DNA of 37,368 nucleotides from Chloroflexota bacterium (GCA_018662365.1 JABJGH010000042.1:1-37368), one strand, 5' to 3'; positions 1 to 7,457 are shown, counted from the stretch's first letter. Made by a program: numbers and translations. Notes: generated by a model not told the origin, from the sequence alone.

Positions 1-192
1 CAAGGAGTGTTTTTTACTCCAATTCTCCAAGGAAATAGTTTCACCGTTTCCATCACCCTTCACCCCCGCCAGCAAATAAGTGGAGAATGGTGTTTTTCCA
101 TTCTCCAAGGAGTGTTTTTTACTCCAATTCTCCAAGGAAACAGATCTATCGTTTCCAATTTACAGTTTTGTCAGGTGCCCAGAATCAGTACA
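1..192. repeat. Hairpin array A
   Basis: A run of short inverted repeats joined by AA or by the spacer AATTCTCCAA. Visible hairpins: GGAGT/ACTCC at 4-20, GGAAA/TTTCC at 31-51, GGAGAATGG/CCATTCTCC at 82-106, GGAGT/ACTCC at 109-125 and GGAAAC/GTTTCC at 136-156, with T-rich loops of 7-9 bases. The stems differ from each other but each is self-complementary. A 27-base tail at 166-192 recurs with 3 mismatches at 2921-2947. Open frames through the array give low-complexity repeated peptides and are taken as non-coding. The array is cut by the window edge. Confidence 0.85.
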
Positions 193-261
193 TTTAACCT
201 ATCCCTTATGAGAAAATAAAGAGGGATGTTAAAAGGTGCGGCTAAAAGCTCAGAGAGGAAT

Positions 262-1125
262 ATGGAAACTACTCATTTCAGAAATAATTTTTCAATTTCA
301 CCAATAAAACTAAAAAAAATATTTCTTAATCAAATCGTTCTAATACTCATAACCCCCATAATATTTTTTCTCACCAATGGAATTTTGCGAATCATTCCCA
401 TTTTCCTAGTTGCTGCAAATTTATTAATTCTTATTGGATTCATCCTTTGGATTATTCTTAAATATCGATCAACGATTGAATTTAAAGAAAAGCATGAAAT
501 CATCTTAGAAAAAACACGTTTGACAAATAGTATCAATGCGCAAACCAAAACGATTAGATTATCCATAGAAAGAAGAAAAAGAATTCAAATAGAAATAGAA
601 ATGGATATTGATCGGCGAAAAGCGAAATATGCAAACGCATTATCTGGAATTTTAAAAAAGAAAAAGAAGTATGACCTCAAAGAACAGAAAGAAATGATTG
701 CTGCATTACAAGATGAGAAAATCAAGAATATTCTGGGATGTAGTGATAGCGAAGTAAGAAATGTTCTCAATCAGCGGCAGCAAGTTGAAAGAGGCTTCCG
801 TCCAACAGAACCAAAGTTCCTTGATCTTGATAAAAGAAATCAAATAATTCGAAAATATGACCAATTTAGAAAACAATTGGAAATTCAAAAAGAATTTGAA
901 GATGAAAGTTTAGAAAATGAATTAAAAGAAATCACTCAAAAAGCAGTATATGCGCATCAAGAAAATGATCTAATGCAGGAAAATGCAGCAGAATTTTTAG
1001 ACGAGTTAACCTCAAATTTAGAAATTATTAATCGACAGCTAAATGAATTTTCCGAAATAAATTTTAATGTTTTTTTAATAGCTATGATTGGCTCAGACCA
1101 AGATAAAAAAATAATCCCAAACTAA
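262..1125 (+). CDS. Hypothetical membrane-anchored coiled-coil protein
   Basis: Not recognised. With the ATG at 262 the protein is 287 aa: a basic N-terminus, two hydrophobic segments at roughly residues 20-45 and 48-70 (a hairpin anchor), then a long Lys/Glu/Gln/Ile-rich stretch of heptad-like character to about residue 260 that should be coiled coil and cytoplasmic. A GAGAGG at 253-258 favours ATG 262; an in-frame ATG at 226 has no spaced ribosome site. No catalytic motif is visible. It is AT-rich, unlike the GC-rich oxidoreductase that follows, and it sits just after hairpin array A, which suggests an acquired or fast-evolving gene. Function unknown. Confidence 0.6.
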   Translation: METTHFRNNFSISPIKLKKIFLNQIVLILITPIIFFLTNGILRIIPIFLVAANLLILIGFILWIILKYRSTIEFKEKHEIILEKTRLTNSINAQTKTIRLSIERRKRIQIEIEMDIDRRKAKYANALSGILKKKKKYDLKEQKEMIAALQDEKIKNILGCSDSEVRNVLNQRQQVERGFRPTEPKFLDLDKRNQIIRKYDQFRKQLEIQKEFEDESLENELKEITQKAVYAHQENDLMQENAAEFLDELTSNLEIINRQLNEFSEINFNVFLIAMIGSDQDKKIIPN

Positions 1126-1261
1126 GCTTTAATTGCTTTATTCCCCCAAACTATTTTATGTAGTCACTCCCCCTCAGTTTTTTGATCTTTAGCAATTCCA
1201 TATATTTCTGTTTTATGCACTAAAATTAGACGATCACTACCAGGGAAGCAAGGACGAAAAC

Positions 1262-2509
1262 ATGAGCAATCCATCAGACGTTCTCATCATAGGCGGCGGG
1301 GCCATCGGCATCGCCGCTGCATATTATCTGCAAGAGTCTGGCCGCCAGGTCACCGTCCTAGAACAGAATGAGATTGCCTCCGGCAGCTCATTTGCCAACG
1401 CCGGCCTGATCGTCCCCAGCCATGCCATTCCCCTGGCCTCCCCCGGAGTCATCGCCGATGGTCTCCGATGGATGTTCGATAAACAAAGCCCCTTCTACAT
1501 TAAACCCCGCCTCGACCTCGACCTGATCTCTTGGATTTGGAAGTTCTATCGAAATTGCCGGCCCGCCCAAATGTTAGCCGGTTTTCAGACCCTAAAAAAG
1601 ATCGGCTTCGAAAGTCTGGCTATGATGCAGCACCTGGTCGAAAGCGAATCGCTCAATTGTGACTTTCAACAGCAAGGGTGGCTGATGGCTTACCGCAGCC
1701 CCCATGCTTTTGCGCACGGGGTTGATGAAACTCAGTTTATGCAGTCCCATGGCGTCGAAGCTCAGATCCTCAACCAGCAAGATACCCTTTCCTTCGAACC
1801 TTTCTTGCGCGAGGACATCCACGGTAGCATTTTCTTCCCCAAAGAAGCCCACCTAAACCCATCTCAATTTGTCACCACTCTGGCGGATCGCATCCAGACC
1901 CGCGGCGGCAGTATTCACACCCATACCCAGGCCCTTGAGCTGATCGACCAAAACGGGCGCATCGAGCGCATCATCACCGATCAAGGTGAATTTACCGCCG
2001 AGGATGTCCTCATCACCAACGGCGCCTGGGCCCATCAATTCTTGAAGAAGCTCGGACTCCCCATCGCCCTCCAGCCCGCAAAAGGCTATAGCATCTCCTT
2101 CCCAAACCTCCCTCTGATGCCCCAGCGCCCACTTTACCTCAGTGAAGATAAGGTCGCCGTCACCCCGTTCACAAATCATCTCCGCCTCGCCGGCACGCTG
2201 GAACTCTCAGGCATGGACCTGCGCATCGACCCTCAGCGCATCGCCGGGATCAAGAAGGCGGGCACTCGCTTTATGCAGCTTTCTGGTGCTGAGGAGACAA
2301 CCGAACCCTGGGCAGGCTTGCGCCCCTGCACCCCCGACGGTCTCCCGATTATTGCGCCCATCAGCCAAGTTCAGAATCTTTTTCTTTCCACCGGACATGC
2401 CATGATGGGCATTACCCTCGCCCCCTTCACCGGGAACTTGCTCGCTCAGCTCCTAAATCGCCAGGCTCCTTCGATGAACCTTGCCCCCTTTGCTTTGGAC
2501 CGATTTTAA
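1262..2509 (+). CDS. FAD-dependent D-amino acid dehydrogenase-like oxidoreductase (DAO family)
   Basis: 415 aa, the usual length for DadA/glycine oxidase-type flavoproteins. The N-terminus has the FAD dinucleotide-binding motif VLIIGGGAIGIAAAYYL (residues 7-23) followed by the second FAD-contact region ASGSSFANAG. The C-terminus has the family signature WAGLRPCTPDGLPIIAP and the closing STGHAMMGITLAP that covers the flavin. The likely reaction is oxidation of a D-amino acid or another secondary or primary amine to the imino acid with electrons passed to FAD; the substrate cannot be read from sequence. GGA at 1254-1256 lies five to six bases before the ATG. The + strand here is C-rich at third positions. 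It stands alone, with hairpin array B starting eight bases after its stop codon. Confidence 0.88.
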   Translation: MSNPSDVLIIGGGAIGIAAAYYLQESGRQVTVLEQNEIASGSSFANAGLIVPSHAIPLASPGVIADGLRWMFDKQSPFYIKPRLDLDLISWIWKFYRNCRPAQMLAGFQTLKKIGFESLAMMQHLVESESLNCDFQQQGWLMAYRSPHAFAHGVDETQFMQSHGVEAQILNQQDTLSFEPFLREDIHGSIFFPKEAHLNPSQFVTTLADRIQTRGGSIHTHTQALELIDQNGRIERIITDQGEFTAEDVLITNGAWAHQFLKKLGLPIALQPAKGYSISFPNLPLMPQRPLYLSEDKVAVTPFTNHLRLAGTLELSGMDLRIDPQRIAGIKKAGTRFMQLSGAEETTEPWAGLRPCTPDGLPIIAPISQVQNLFLSTGHAMMGITLAPFTGNLLAQLLNRQAPSMNLAPFALDRF

Positions 2510-2516
2510 AAACTAT

Positions 2517-2947
2517 GGAGAATGGTGTTTTTCCATTCTCCAAGGAGTGTTTTTTACTCCAATTCCCATAATAGTGGAGAAATGCGTTTTTCATTTCTCC
2601 AAGGAGACGGCTTCATCGTCTCCAATTCTCCAAGGAATGTTTTTTATTCCAGGAATCAGTTTTATCGTTTCCAATTCTCCAAGGAAACAGTTTTATCGTT
2701 TCCAATTCTCCAAGGAAATGGCTTTATCGTTTCCAATTCTCCAAGGAAATGGCTTTATCGTTTCCAGGAGTGCATTTTTTACTCCACATATGTCCCACTA
2801 AACAGGACTAACCTGACCGATTTAGTTTTTTAGGCAAATTATGGGGTACTTTCTCTCACGCAAACAGGAGAGAATGGCGATTTGTGCCATTCTCCAAGGG
2901 AACAGCTTTACCGTTACCAATTTTGTCAGGTTTCCAAAATCAGTACA
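2517..2947. repeat. Hairpin arrays B and C
   Basis: This 516-base gene-free stretch (2510-3025) is mostly hairpin array. Array B (2517-2783) has GGAGAATGG/CCATTCTCC (2517-2541), GGAGT/ACTCC (2544-2560), GGAGAAATG/CATTTCTCC, GGAGACG/CGTCTCC, GGAAT/ATTCC, several GGAAA/TTTCC units in a 31-base direct repeat, and a final GGAGT/ACTCC. Array C (about 2869-2947) has AGAATGGC/GCCATTCT and an imperfect GGAAC/GTTACC hairpin, ending in the same 27-base tail as array A. The stems vary with matching changes on both arms. Array B begins directly after the oxidoreductase stop and might also end its transcript. Confidence 0.88.
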
Positions 2948-3025
2948 ATTGCCTATTCACTTTAACTATTAATAGAATTATTATTAAAACAGGAAAAATT
3001 AATCGTCCTATAAAAGGAGGTTTCG

Positions 3026-3229
3026 ATGAGACGAGGTAATGGGAAACAATTTTTGGGGAATATTAACACGATGGAAGTTCATGATTTAGATAATGAGCAA
3101 ACGCTTTGCCAGATTGATGAAATCATTACAGCAGGACATGACAGATATTTCACTCCCGATACTTTATCCCAAGCAAAAAGTCAGGGTTTTGACAATGGAC
3201 ATTGGTGTATAGGTGGATCAGAGAGATAA
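3026..3229 (+). CDS. Small Cys/His protein, Ada-type zinc-site-like
   Basis: 67 aa with an excellent ribosome site (AAAAGGAGG at 3012-3020, five bases before ATG) and its own strong terminator, so it is probably a real gene. The middle reads VHDLDNEQTLCQ, then FTPDTLSQAKSQGFDN and GHWC. That layout (VH, Cys, aromatic plus acidic spacer, A..GFDN, final C) recalls small treble-clef metal sites such as the N-terminal domain of Ada. One Cys of the usual CxxC is replaced by Gly next to a His. Metal binding is an inference; function is unknown. Confidence 0.55.
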   Translation: MRRGNGKQFLGNINTMEVHDLDNEQTLCQIDEIITAGHDRYFTPDTLSQAKSQGFDNGHWCIGGSER

Positions 3230-3238
3230 ATAGAATTA

Positions 3239-3283
3239 TAAAATAAAAGACCTAGGTATAATAAGCCTAGGTCTTTTATTTTA
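3239..3283. terminator. Strong bidirectional intrinsic terminator
   Basis: An 18-bp perfect inverted repeat, TAAAATAAAAGACCTAGG at 3239-3256 and its complement at 3266-3283, with a 9-base loop. The outer part is A/U-rich, giving U-tracts on both strands. It closes the small gene ending at 3229. Confidence 0.85.
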
Positions 3284-3353
3284 TAGACTGCTATTTTCCT
3301 TTATTCAACAAAAAATATTTATGTTAATATAAATTGAATGAAGGGATTGACCG

Positions 3354-3381
3354 TTGAAAAATCTAACTGAGTTAATATAAA
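3354..3381 (+). promoter_or_regulatory. Promoter of the OLD-family gene
   Basis: TTGAAA (3354-3359), a 16-base spacer and TATAAA (3376-3381), just upstream of GGGGAGG and the ATG at 3400. A near copy of the -10 neighbourhood (GTTAATATAAA) also lies about 49 bases upstream, so the region may have two overlapping start sites. Confidence 0.5.
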
Positions 3382-3399
3382 CGAAGGGGAGGAGTTATT

Positions 3400-5208
3400 A
3401 TGAAGTATTCAAAATTTGAAATATTTAATTTTAAAGGAATTAAACATCTTGGATTAGATTTAACAAAACAAAATAACTCAAATGTTATTACACTAGTTGG
3501 ATTGAACGAGAGCGGAAAGACAACAATCCTTCAAGCAATAGATTGGTTTTACCATCCACTTCATTACAATGATCATGAATTAATGCCAAAAGATAAAAGA
3601 GCAAATTTTGGAGATTCAATTTCGGTTAAAGCAAATGTAAAATTAAATGGGTCGGACGAAAAAGAAGTTTCAAAAACTGCTCTTCGATATGGGTATGTAT
3701 TAACTGAAAATGTAGGATCATTTATTCTTGAGAGAAAATTTTATTTCAGAGATTCAGTCCTTACCCAAAAAAGTGAAAACTGGGAAATCAAACTAATAGG
3801 TAAAAAAAGAAGAGGGGGTACAGTTGAGCATGACATTTGTGAAAAAGATCCTGAAAAATGGAAATTTATTAGTAACTATATAAAAGAAAAAATGTTGCCC
3901 CCCGTTGTATATTATGAAAATTTTTTGTTTGATATCCCCGATAAAATATATTTAGACACAGATATTTCTGTGGAAAACAATAGTTATTACCGAGAAGTTT
4001 TACAAGATGTTTTGAATTCCTTAAACCAAAAATTAAATATTGAAAAACATTTGTTAAAAAGGTTTATATCCGGAAAAAGCAAGGATATTGAAAATATCGA
4101 AGCTGTGTTAGATATGGCTAGTGCGAAAATTACAGACATTGTAATTACAGTTTGGCAAGAGATTTTAAAATCTGATGATAATAACCTATTTATATCCTTA
4201 GGGAATGCAATTGAAAAGGATGAATTTGGGCATTTTATTCAAGTTAAAGTGCGGGAAGATAATAGATCCTATTATATTAGGGAACGAAGCTTGGGGTTTC
4301 GTTGGTTTTTTTCATTTGTCCTTTTTACATATTTCCGAACTTTCAGAAACGTCAGTAAAGAAAATGCTTTATTTCTTTTAGATGAACCGGCGTCAAATCT
4401 TCATTCATCTGCTCAAACTAAATTGTTGAGAGAATTTGAAAAAGTAGCAGAGAATCAGGTAATAATATATACAACTCATAGTCACCACATGATAAACCCA
4501 AAGTGGTTATCAGGAACATTTGTTGTGAAAAATGAAGGTATCAATTATGAAACAGTTGATATGTCCTTTAACGCAAATTTAACTAATATTGTTGCAGATT
4601 CATATTATCAATTTGCATCCCAAAACCCAAACCAAGATAATTATTTTAAACCAATTTTAGATGCACTGGATGTTCAGCCTGGACCTTTAGAATTTATACC
4701 TGAGATGGTAATGTTTGAAGGAAGAAATGATTATTACACGTTGAAATATATTAAAGAATTAAATTATGTCGAAACTGATACTGACAAATATCTTTATCCA
4801 GGGAATGGTAGAGATAATGTAATTCCTTTCATTGCTTTATATCTTGCTTGGGGAAGAAATTTTTTGGTTGTTTTGGATGATGACAAAGGGGGAAGGGCTA
4901 CAAAGAAAAAAGCTTTATCAATGTTTGGTCCAGTTGTTGAAAATCGCATTTTTACCCTTCAGGATGTTGAATCATCCTGGGGAAATTTTGAAATGGAAAA
5001 TCTTTTCGCCCATAACGATAACATGAGAGTTATTCATCAACTAGACGGGGCAATAACTGGTTTCGATAAAACACGGTTTAATAAGGCATTAGAAAAGTGT
5101 TGGCAAGAAAAGATTAAAGTGGATTTGACAAAGAGAACCATTGATCGATTTAAAAAACTTTTTACCTTTATTGATAATAAATTAGTCGAAAATAGGGTTA
5201 GTGGGTGA
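3400..5208 (+). CDS. OLD-family ATPase/TOPRIM nuclease
   Basis: 602 aa. Residues 1-370 form an ABC/SMC-type ATPase: Walker A GLNESGKTT (34-42), a signature-like region around RERSLGFRWFFSF, Walker B LFLLDEPASN (D328, E329) and a switch histidine in THSHHMIN. Residues 432-600 form a TOPRIM domain: the glutamate in MFEGRNDYY (E440) and the acidic cluster VVLDDDKGG (D493-D495). This is the OLD (overcoming lysogenization defect) layout; family members are ATP-dependent DNA nucleases, many acting in phage defence. No UvrD-like helicase (Gabija) and no small partner (PARIS) lies next to it, so it looks like a single-gene class 1 OLD. It is AT-rich with its own promoter, followed by a toxin-antitoxin pair, consistent with a mobile defence cargo. 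The defence role is inferred. Confidence 0.85.
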   Translation: MKYSKFEIFNFKGIKHLGLDLTKQNNSNVITLVGLNESGKTTILQAIDWFYHPLHYNDHELMPKDKRANFGDSISVKANVKLNGSDEKEVSKTALRYGYVLTENVGSFILERKFYFRDSVLTQKSENWEIKLIGKKRRGGTVEHDICEKDPEKWKFISNYIKEKMLPPVVYYENFLFDIPDKIYLDTDISVENNSYYREVLQDVLNSLNQKLNIEKHLLKRFISGKSKDIENIEAVLDMASAKITDIVITVWQEILKSDDNNLFISLGNAIEKDEFGHFIQVKVREDNRSYYIRERSLGFRWFFSFVLFTYFRTFRNVSKENALFLLDEPASNLHSSAQTKLLREFEKVAENQVIIYTTHSHHMINPKWLSGTFVVKNEGINYETVDMSFNANLTNIVADSYYQFASQNPNQDNYFKPILDALDVQPGPLEFIPEMVMFEGRNDYYTLKYIKELNYVETDTDKYLYPGNGRDNVIPFIALYLAWGRNFLVVLDDDKGGRATKKKALSMFGPVVENRIFTLQDVESSWGNFEMENLFAHNDNMRVIHQLDGAITGFDKTRFNKALEKCWQEKIKVDLTKRTIDRFKKLFTFIDNKLVENRVSG

Positions 5209-5229
5209 GCACATTTCTCCCAAAATCCA

Positions 5230-5300
5230 GCCCTAGCACAAATGTTCTAACCGTGATATAATTAAGCCAAGGTGAGCAACGGGGAAACAAATTTCGCTCA
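5230..5300 (+). repeat. 71-bp promoter-like direct repeat, copy 1
   Basis: Copy 2 is at 6092-6162 with 65 of 71 bases identical. It holds a near-palindrome TAGCACAAATGTTCTA (5234-5249) and an extended -10, TGaTATAAT (TATAAT at 5257-5262). The palindrome differs by one base from the AGAACnnnnGTTCT type of Gram-positive LexA boxes. It ends in a GTGAGC/GCTCAC inverted repeat. The two copies bracket the toxin-antitoxin genes. Confidence 0.85.
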
Positions 5301-5362
5301 CGAAAAAATCATTCGTTGAAATCCCCACAACCTTTCGCTCGGATATGCTACCAGCAAAAAGC

Positions 5363-5399
5363 ATACACCTTGACAGTGTGTATAAAAGGTGTGTATAAT
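5363..5399 (+). promoter_or_regulatory. Toxin-antitoxin promoter and operator
   Basis: Perfect consensus boxes: TTGACA (5370-5375), an 18-base spacer and TATAAT (5394-5399). The arms ACACCTT and AAGGTGT form an inverted repeat across the -35 and spacer, and GTGTATAA is repeated directly over the spacer and -10. Such a palindrome on the promoter is what a ribbon-helix-helix antitoxin would bind for autorepression. Confidence 0.75.
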
Positions 5400-5425
5400 A
5401 TTAATGTATTTTGTCGGAGGTTACA

Positions 5426-5701
5426 ATGTTAACAAAACCTAAAGAATCTACGCGGATTCAATTGTTGATTACAACTCAGCAAAAAGAATATTTGGATCAG
5501 CAGGCAGACTTAGAAAATACCAGCGTTTCTGCGATCATTCGTGAAATTATTGATCAATATGCAAAAGAGATCCAAGAAAAAAGGCTTGAAAAAGCAGTTG
5601 AGCTCTTATATTCAGAATATGAATCAAATGAAGAACTTACCGCCTTTTCAGCCTTAGATGGGGAGGACTTCTATGAACCGAGGGGAAGTGTGGACAATTA
5701 A
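5426..5701 (+). CDS. Ribbon-helix-helix antitoxin (MazE/CopG type)
   Basis: 91 aa from the ATG at 5426, chosen because CGGAGG (5415-5420) lies five bases before it; the TTG at 5411 lies upstream of that site. The N-terminus STRIQLLITTQQKEYLDQQA followed by SVSAIIREIIDQYAK is a ribbon-helix-helix DNA-binding fold. The acidic C-terminal tail (SNEELTAFSALDGEDFYEP) is the sort of flexible segment that wraps a MazF toxin. It overlaps the toxin gene by 29 bases, the usual coupling in these operons, and would repress the palindromic promoter upstream together with the toxin. Confidence 0.82.
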   Translation: MLTKPKESTRIQLLITTQQKEYLDQQADLENTSVSAIIREIIDQYAKEIQEKRLEKAVELLYSEYESNEELTAFSALDGEDFYEPRGSVDN

Positions 5702-6014
5702 TCTAGACCCAACAATTGGGGCAGAAATAAAGAAAAAGCGGCCGTGTGTAATTGTGAACAACAATATTGTGGGAAAACTGCCTTTAAAAGTTATTGTGCC
5801 TATTACGGTTTGGTCAGATACATATCAGCAAGCAGATTGGCATGTAAAAATAATTCCTTCCCCAGGAAATGGCTTGACCAAAACCTCTTCCGCGGACACC
5901 TTTCAAATGAGATCCTTATCTGAAAACAGATTTGTAAATAAACTAGGAAACCTAACAGCAGAAGAGTTGGAAAAAATTGAAAATGGATTAAGGATTGTTT
6001 TGCAGTTGCCCTAA
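5673..6014 (+). CDS. MazF/PemK-type endoribonuclease toxin
   Basis: 113 aa from ATG 5673, preceded by GGGGAGGA. The N-terminus NRGEVWTINLDPTIGAEIKK is the MazF signature (RGEVW, then G.E..K.RP), followed by RPCVIVNNN and a TKTSSADTFQMRSLS segment that holds the conserved Ser/Thr and Asp of the catalytic region. Family members cut mRNA at short single-stranded sequences. The start lies inside the antitoxin gene. The 71-bp repeat copy 2 lies 77 bases after the stop codon. Full length with no sign of decay. Confidence 0.9.
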   Translation: MNRGEVWTINLDPTIGAEIKKKRPCVIVNNNIVGKLPLKVIVPITVWSDTYQQADWHVKIIPSPGNGLTKTSSADTFQMRSLSENRFVNKLGNLTAEELEKIENGLRIVLQLP

Positions 6015-6091
6015 AGAGATATTCCTAATTCTTTTGGTTTTGTTCATGTGTTGCAAGGGTTTAATATTTTGATAAAAGGATTGAAAATCCC

Positions 6092-6162
6092 GCCCTAGCA
6101 CAAATGTTCTAACCATGATATAATTAAGCTAAATCGAGCAACGGGGAAACATATTTCGCTCA
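6092..6162 (+). repeat. 71-bp promoter-like direct repeat, copy 2
   Basis: Same palindrome (6096-6111) and extended -10 (TATAAT 6119-6124) as at 5230-5300, same orientation, six substitutions. It points toward hairpin array D and azlCD, as copy 1 points toward the toxin-antitoxin genes. Confidence 0.85.
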
Positions 6163-6170
6163 TCCCCTGT

Positions 6171-6215
6171 GGAGAATGATGTTTTTCCATTCTCCCAGGA
6201 GTGTTCTTTACTCCA
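6171..6215. repeat. Hairpin array D
   Basis: Two units of the same family: GGAGAATGA/CCATTCTCC with a T-rich loop, then GGAGT/ACTCC, joined by CA in place of AA. It lies between the repeat copy 2 and the azlC fragment; the whole 6015-6450 gap is filled by repeats and that fragment. Confidence 0.8.
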
Positions 6216-6253
6216 TTTTTGACTTATAAGCTAAAATAAACCATTCTTAATTT

Positions 6254-6337
6254 CGGAGGAATACACATCTTGCAAGTCAACATCAAAGAACGCATGTGGG
6301 CCGGCGTCAAAGCCATTTCCCCCATCCTCCTCCGCGT
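6254..6337 (+). pseudogene. 5' fragment of azlC
   Basis: A ribosome site (CGGAGGA), a TTG start at 6270 and 22 codons that match the start of the intact azlC at 6451: QVNIKERMWAGVKAISPILL against QTNIKERMWAGVKAISPILL. Over 67 bases there are about seven differences, mostly silent, so this is an aged remnant of a second azlC or of a duplication rather than a fresh copy. It breaks off exactly where hairpin array E begins. Confidence 0.85.
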
Positions 6338-6413
6338 GGGAGAATGGTGTTTTTCCATCCTTCAGGGAGTGTTTTTTACTCCAATTCTCCAAGGAAACAG
6401 TTTCTTCGTTTCC
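6338..6413. repeat. Hairpin array E
   Basis: Same order of units as array A: GGAGAATGG with a degenerate partner arm (CCATCCTTC), GGAGT/ACTCC, the AATTCTCCAA spacer and GGAAAC/GTTTCC. It sits between the azlC fragment and the intact azlC. Confidence 0.8.
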
Positions 6414-6450
6414 AAATACCCTTCGCCAAAGATCGGGAGGATACCTCACC

Positions 6451-7143
6451 TTGCAAACTAACATCAAAGAACGCATGTGGGCCGGCGTCAAAGCCATCTC
6501 CCCCATTCTGCTCGGCGTTATCCCCTTTGCCATGATCGTCGGCGTCTTCGCCGTCGATGCCGGGCTCACCCAGCTCGAAGGCATCGGCATGACCGCCATC
6601 GTCTACGCCGGCGCATCCCAACTTGCCGCCATCCAAATGCTCGTCGAGCGATCCGCCCTCCCCGTCCTCATCCTCACCGTCTGGGTCATCAACCTCCGCT
6701 TCCTCCTCTACTCCGCCTCCCTCGGTGAACACTTCAAAGACCTCTCCCTCGGCTGGAAGCTCCTCTTCTCCTACCTCATCACCGACCAAGGCTTTGCCGT
6801 CTCCGTCGTCGAATTCGAAGAAAACAAAGAAAAACCCGGCAAGCGCTACTTCTACCTCGGCGCCTCCCTCATCATGTGGCTCGTATTTTTCCTAGCGACT
6901 GGCGTAGGTGTGCTTGTGGGCGCATCCGTCCCCGCCTCCTGGAATCTCGACTTCGCCTTCCCGCTCTCCTTTATGGGATTAGTCGTCCCCACCCTCAAAG
7001 ATCGCCCCGCCATCCTCGCCGGACTCATCGCAGGCACGCTCACCACCCTCGCCGTCGGCATTCCCTATAACCTCGGCCTGCCCATCTCGGTACTCGCCGG
7101 CATTGGCTTCGGCATGCTCCTCGAAAAGTTGGAGCAAAAATGA
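6451..7143 (+). CDS. azlC: AzlC-family branched-chain amino-acid exporter, large subunit
   Basis: 230 aa from a TTG start, with GGGAGG ten bases upstream; the same TTG is kept in the 5' fragment at 6270. An ATG at 6475 is the alternative. Hydrophobic throughout, with segments near residues 18-38, 48-68, 70-95, 135-158, 165-185 and 190-225. AzlC marks include IPFAMIVGVFAVDAG and YAGASQLAAIQML early in the protein and LLFSYLITDQGFAVS in the middle. With AzlD it forms a two-subunit inner-membrane exporter for branched-chain amino acids. It overlaps azlD by four bases (ATGA). Third positions are overwhelmingly C, unlike the AT-rich toxin-antitoxin genes just upstream. Confidence 0.9.
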   Translation: MQTNIKERMWAGVKAISPILLGVIPFAMIVGVFAVDAGLTQLEGIGMTAIVYAGASQLAAIQMLVERSALPVLILTVWVINLRFLLYSASLGEHFKDLSLGWKLLFSYLITDQGFAVSVVEFEENKEKPGKRYFYLGASLIMWLVFFLATGVGVLVGASVPASWNLDFAFPLSFMGLVVPTLKDRPAILAGLIAGTLTTLAVGIPYNLGLPISVLAGIGFGMLLEKLEQK

Positions 7144-7454
7144 ACATCTGGCTCCTCTTCATCATTCTCGGCATCGGGAACTTTCTCCTCCGCTATTCAT
7201 TTGTCTATCTATTTGGAAAAGTCGAACTCACCGATACCGCCCGCCGCGCCCTTCGTTTTGTCCCCCCGACCGTGTTACTCAGCCTCATCATGCCCGCCAT
7301 CCTGCGGCATCAAGGCCAATTAGACCTCACGCTCGATAACCCAAGGTTCTATGCCGGGCTCATCGCCGGGCTCGTCGCCTACAAAACCAAAAGCGTGCTC
7401 TTTACGCTAGTTGTCGGCATGGGCCTGCTCTATTTATTGCAAAACCTGCTCTAA
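7140..7454 (+). CDS. azlD: AzlD-family branched-chain amino-acid exporter, small subunit
   Basis: 104 aa with four hydrophobic segments, typical AzlD length. The family pattern is clear: NFLLRYSFVYLFG near the start, then ALRFVPPTVLLSLIMPAIL, and YAGLIAGLVAYKTKSVLFTLVVGM at the end. The start overlaps the azlC stop, so the two are translationally coupled and should be made in equal amounts. The + strand remains strongly C-rich, matching azlC. Confidence 0.9.
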   Translation: MNIWLLFIILGIGNFLLRYSFVYLFGKVELTDTARRALRFVPPTVLLSLIMPAILRHQGQLDLTLDNPRFYAGLIAGLVAYKTKSVLFTLVVGMGLLYLLQNLL

Positions 7455-7457
7455 TTT

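Noticed and set aside
2630..2765. 31-base direct repeats resembling a CRISPR array
   Set aside because: Units are contiguous with no unique spacers, and the variable part is the hairpin itself; no cas genes are present.
2481..2833. Overlapping open frames across array B encoding repeated SILQGVFFTP/FIVSNSPRK peptides
   Set aside because: They arise from the hairpin repeats in several frames, lack ribosome sites and one overlaps the oxidoreductase end.
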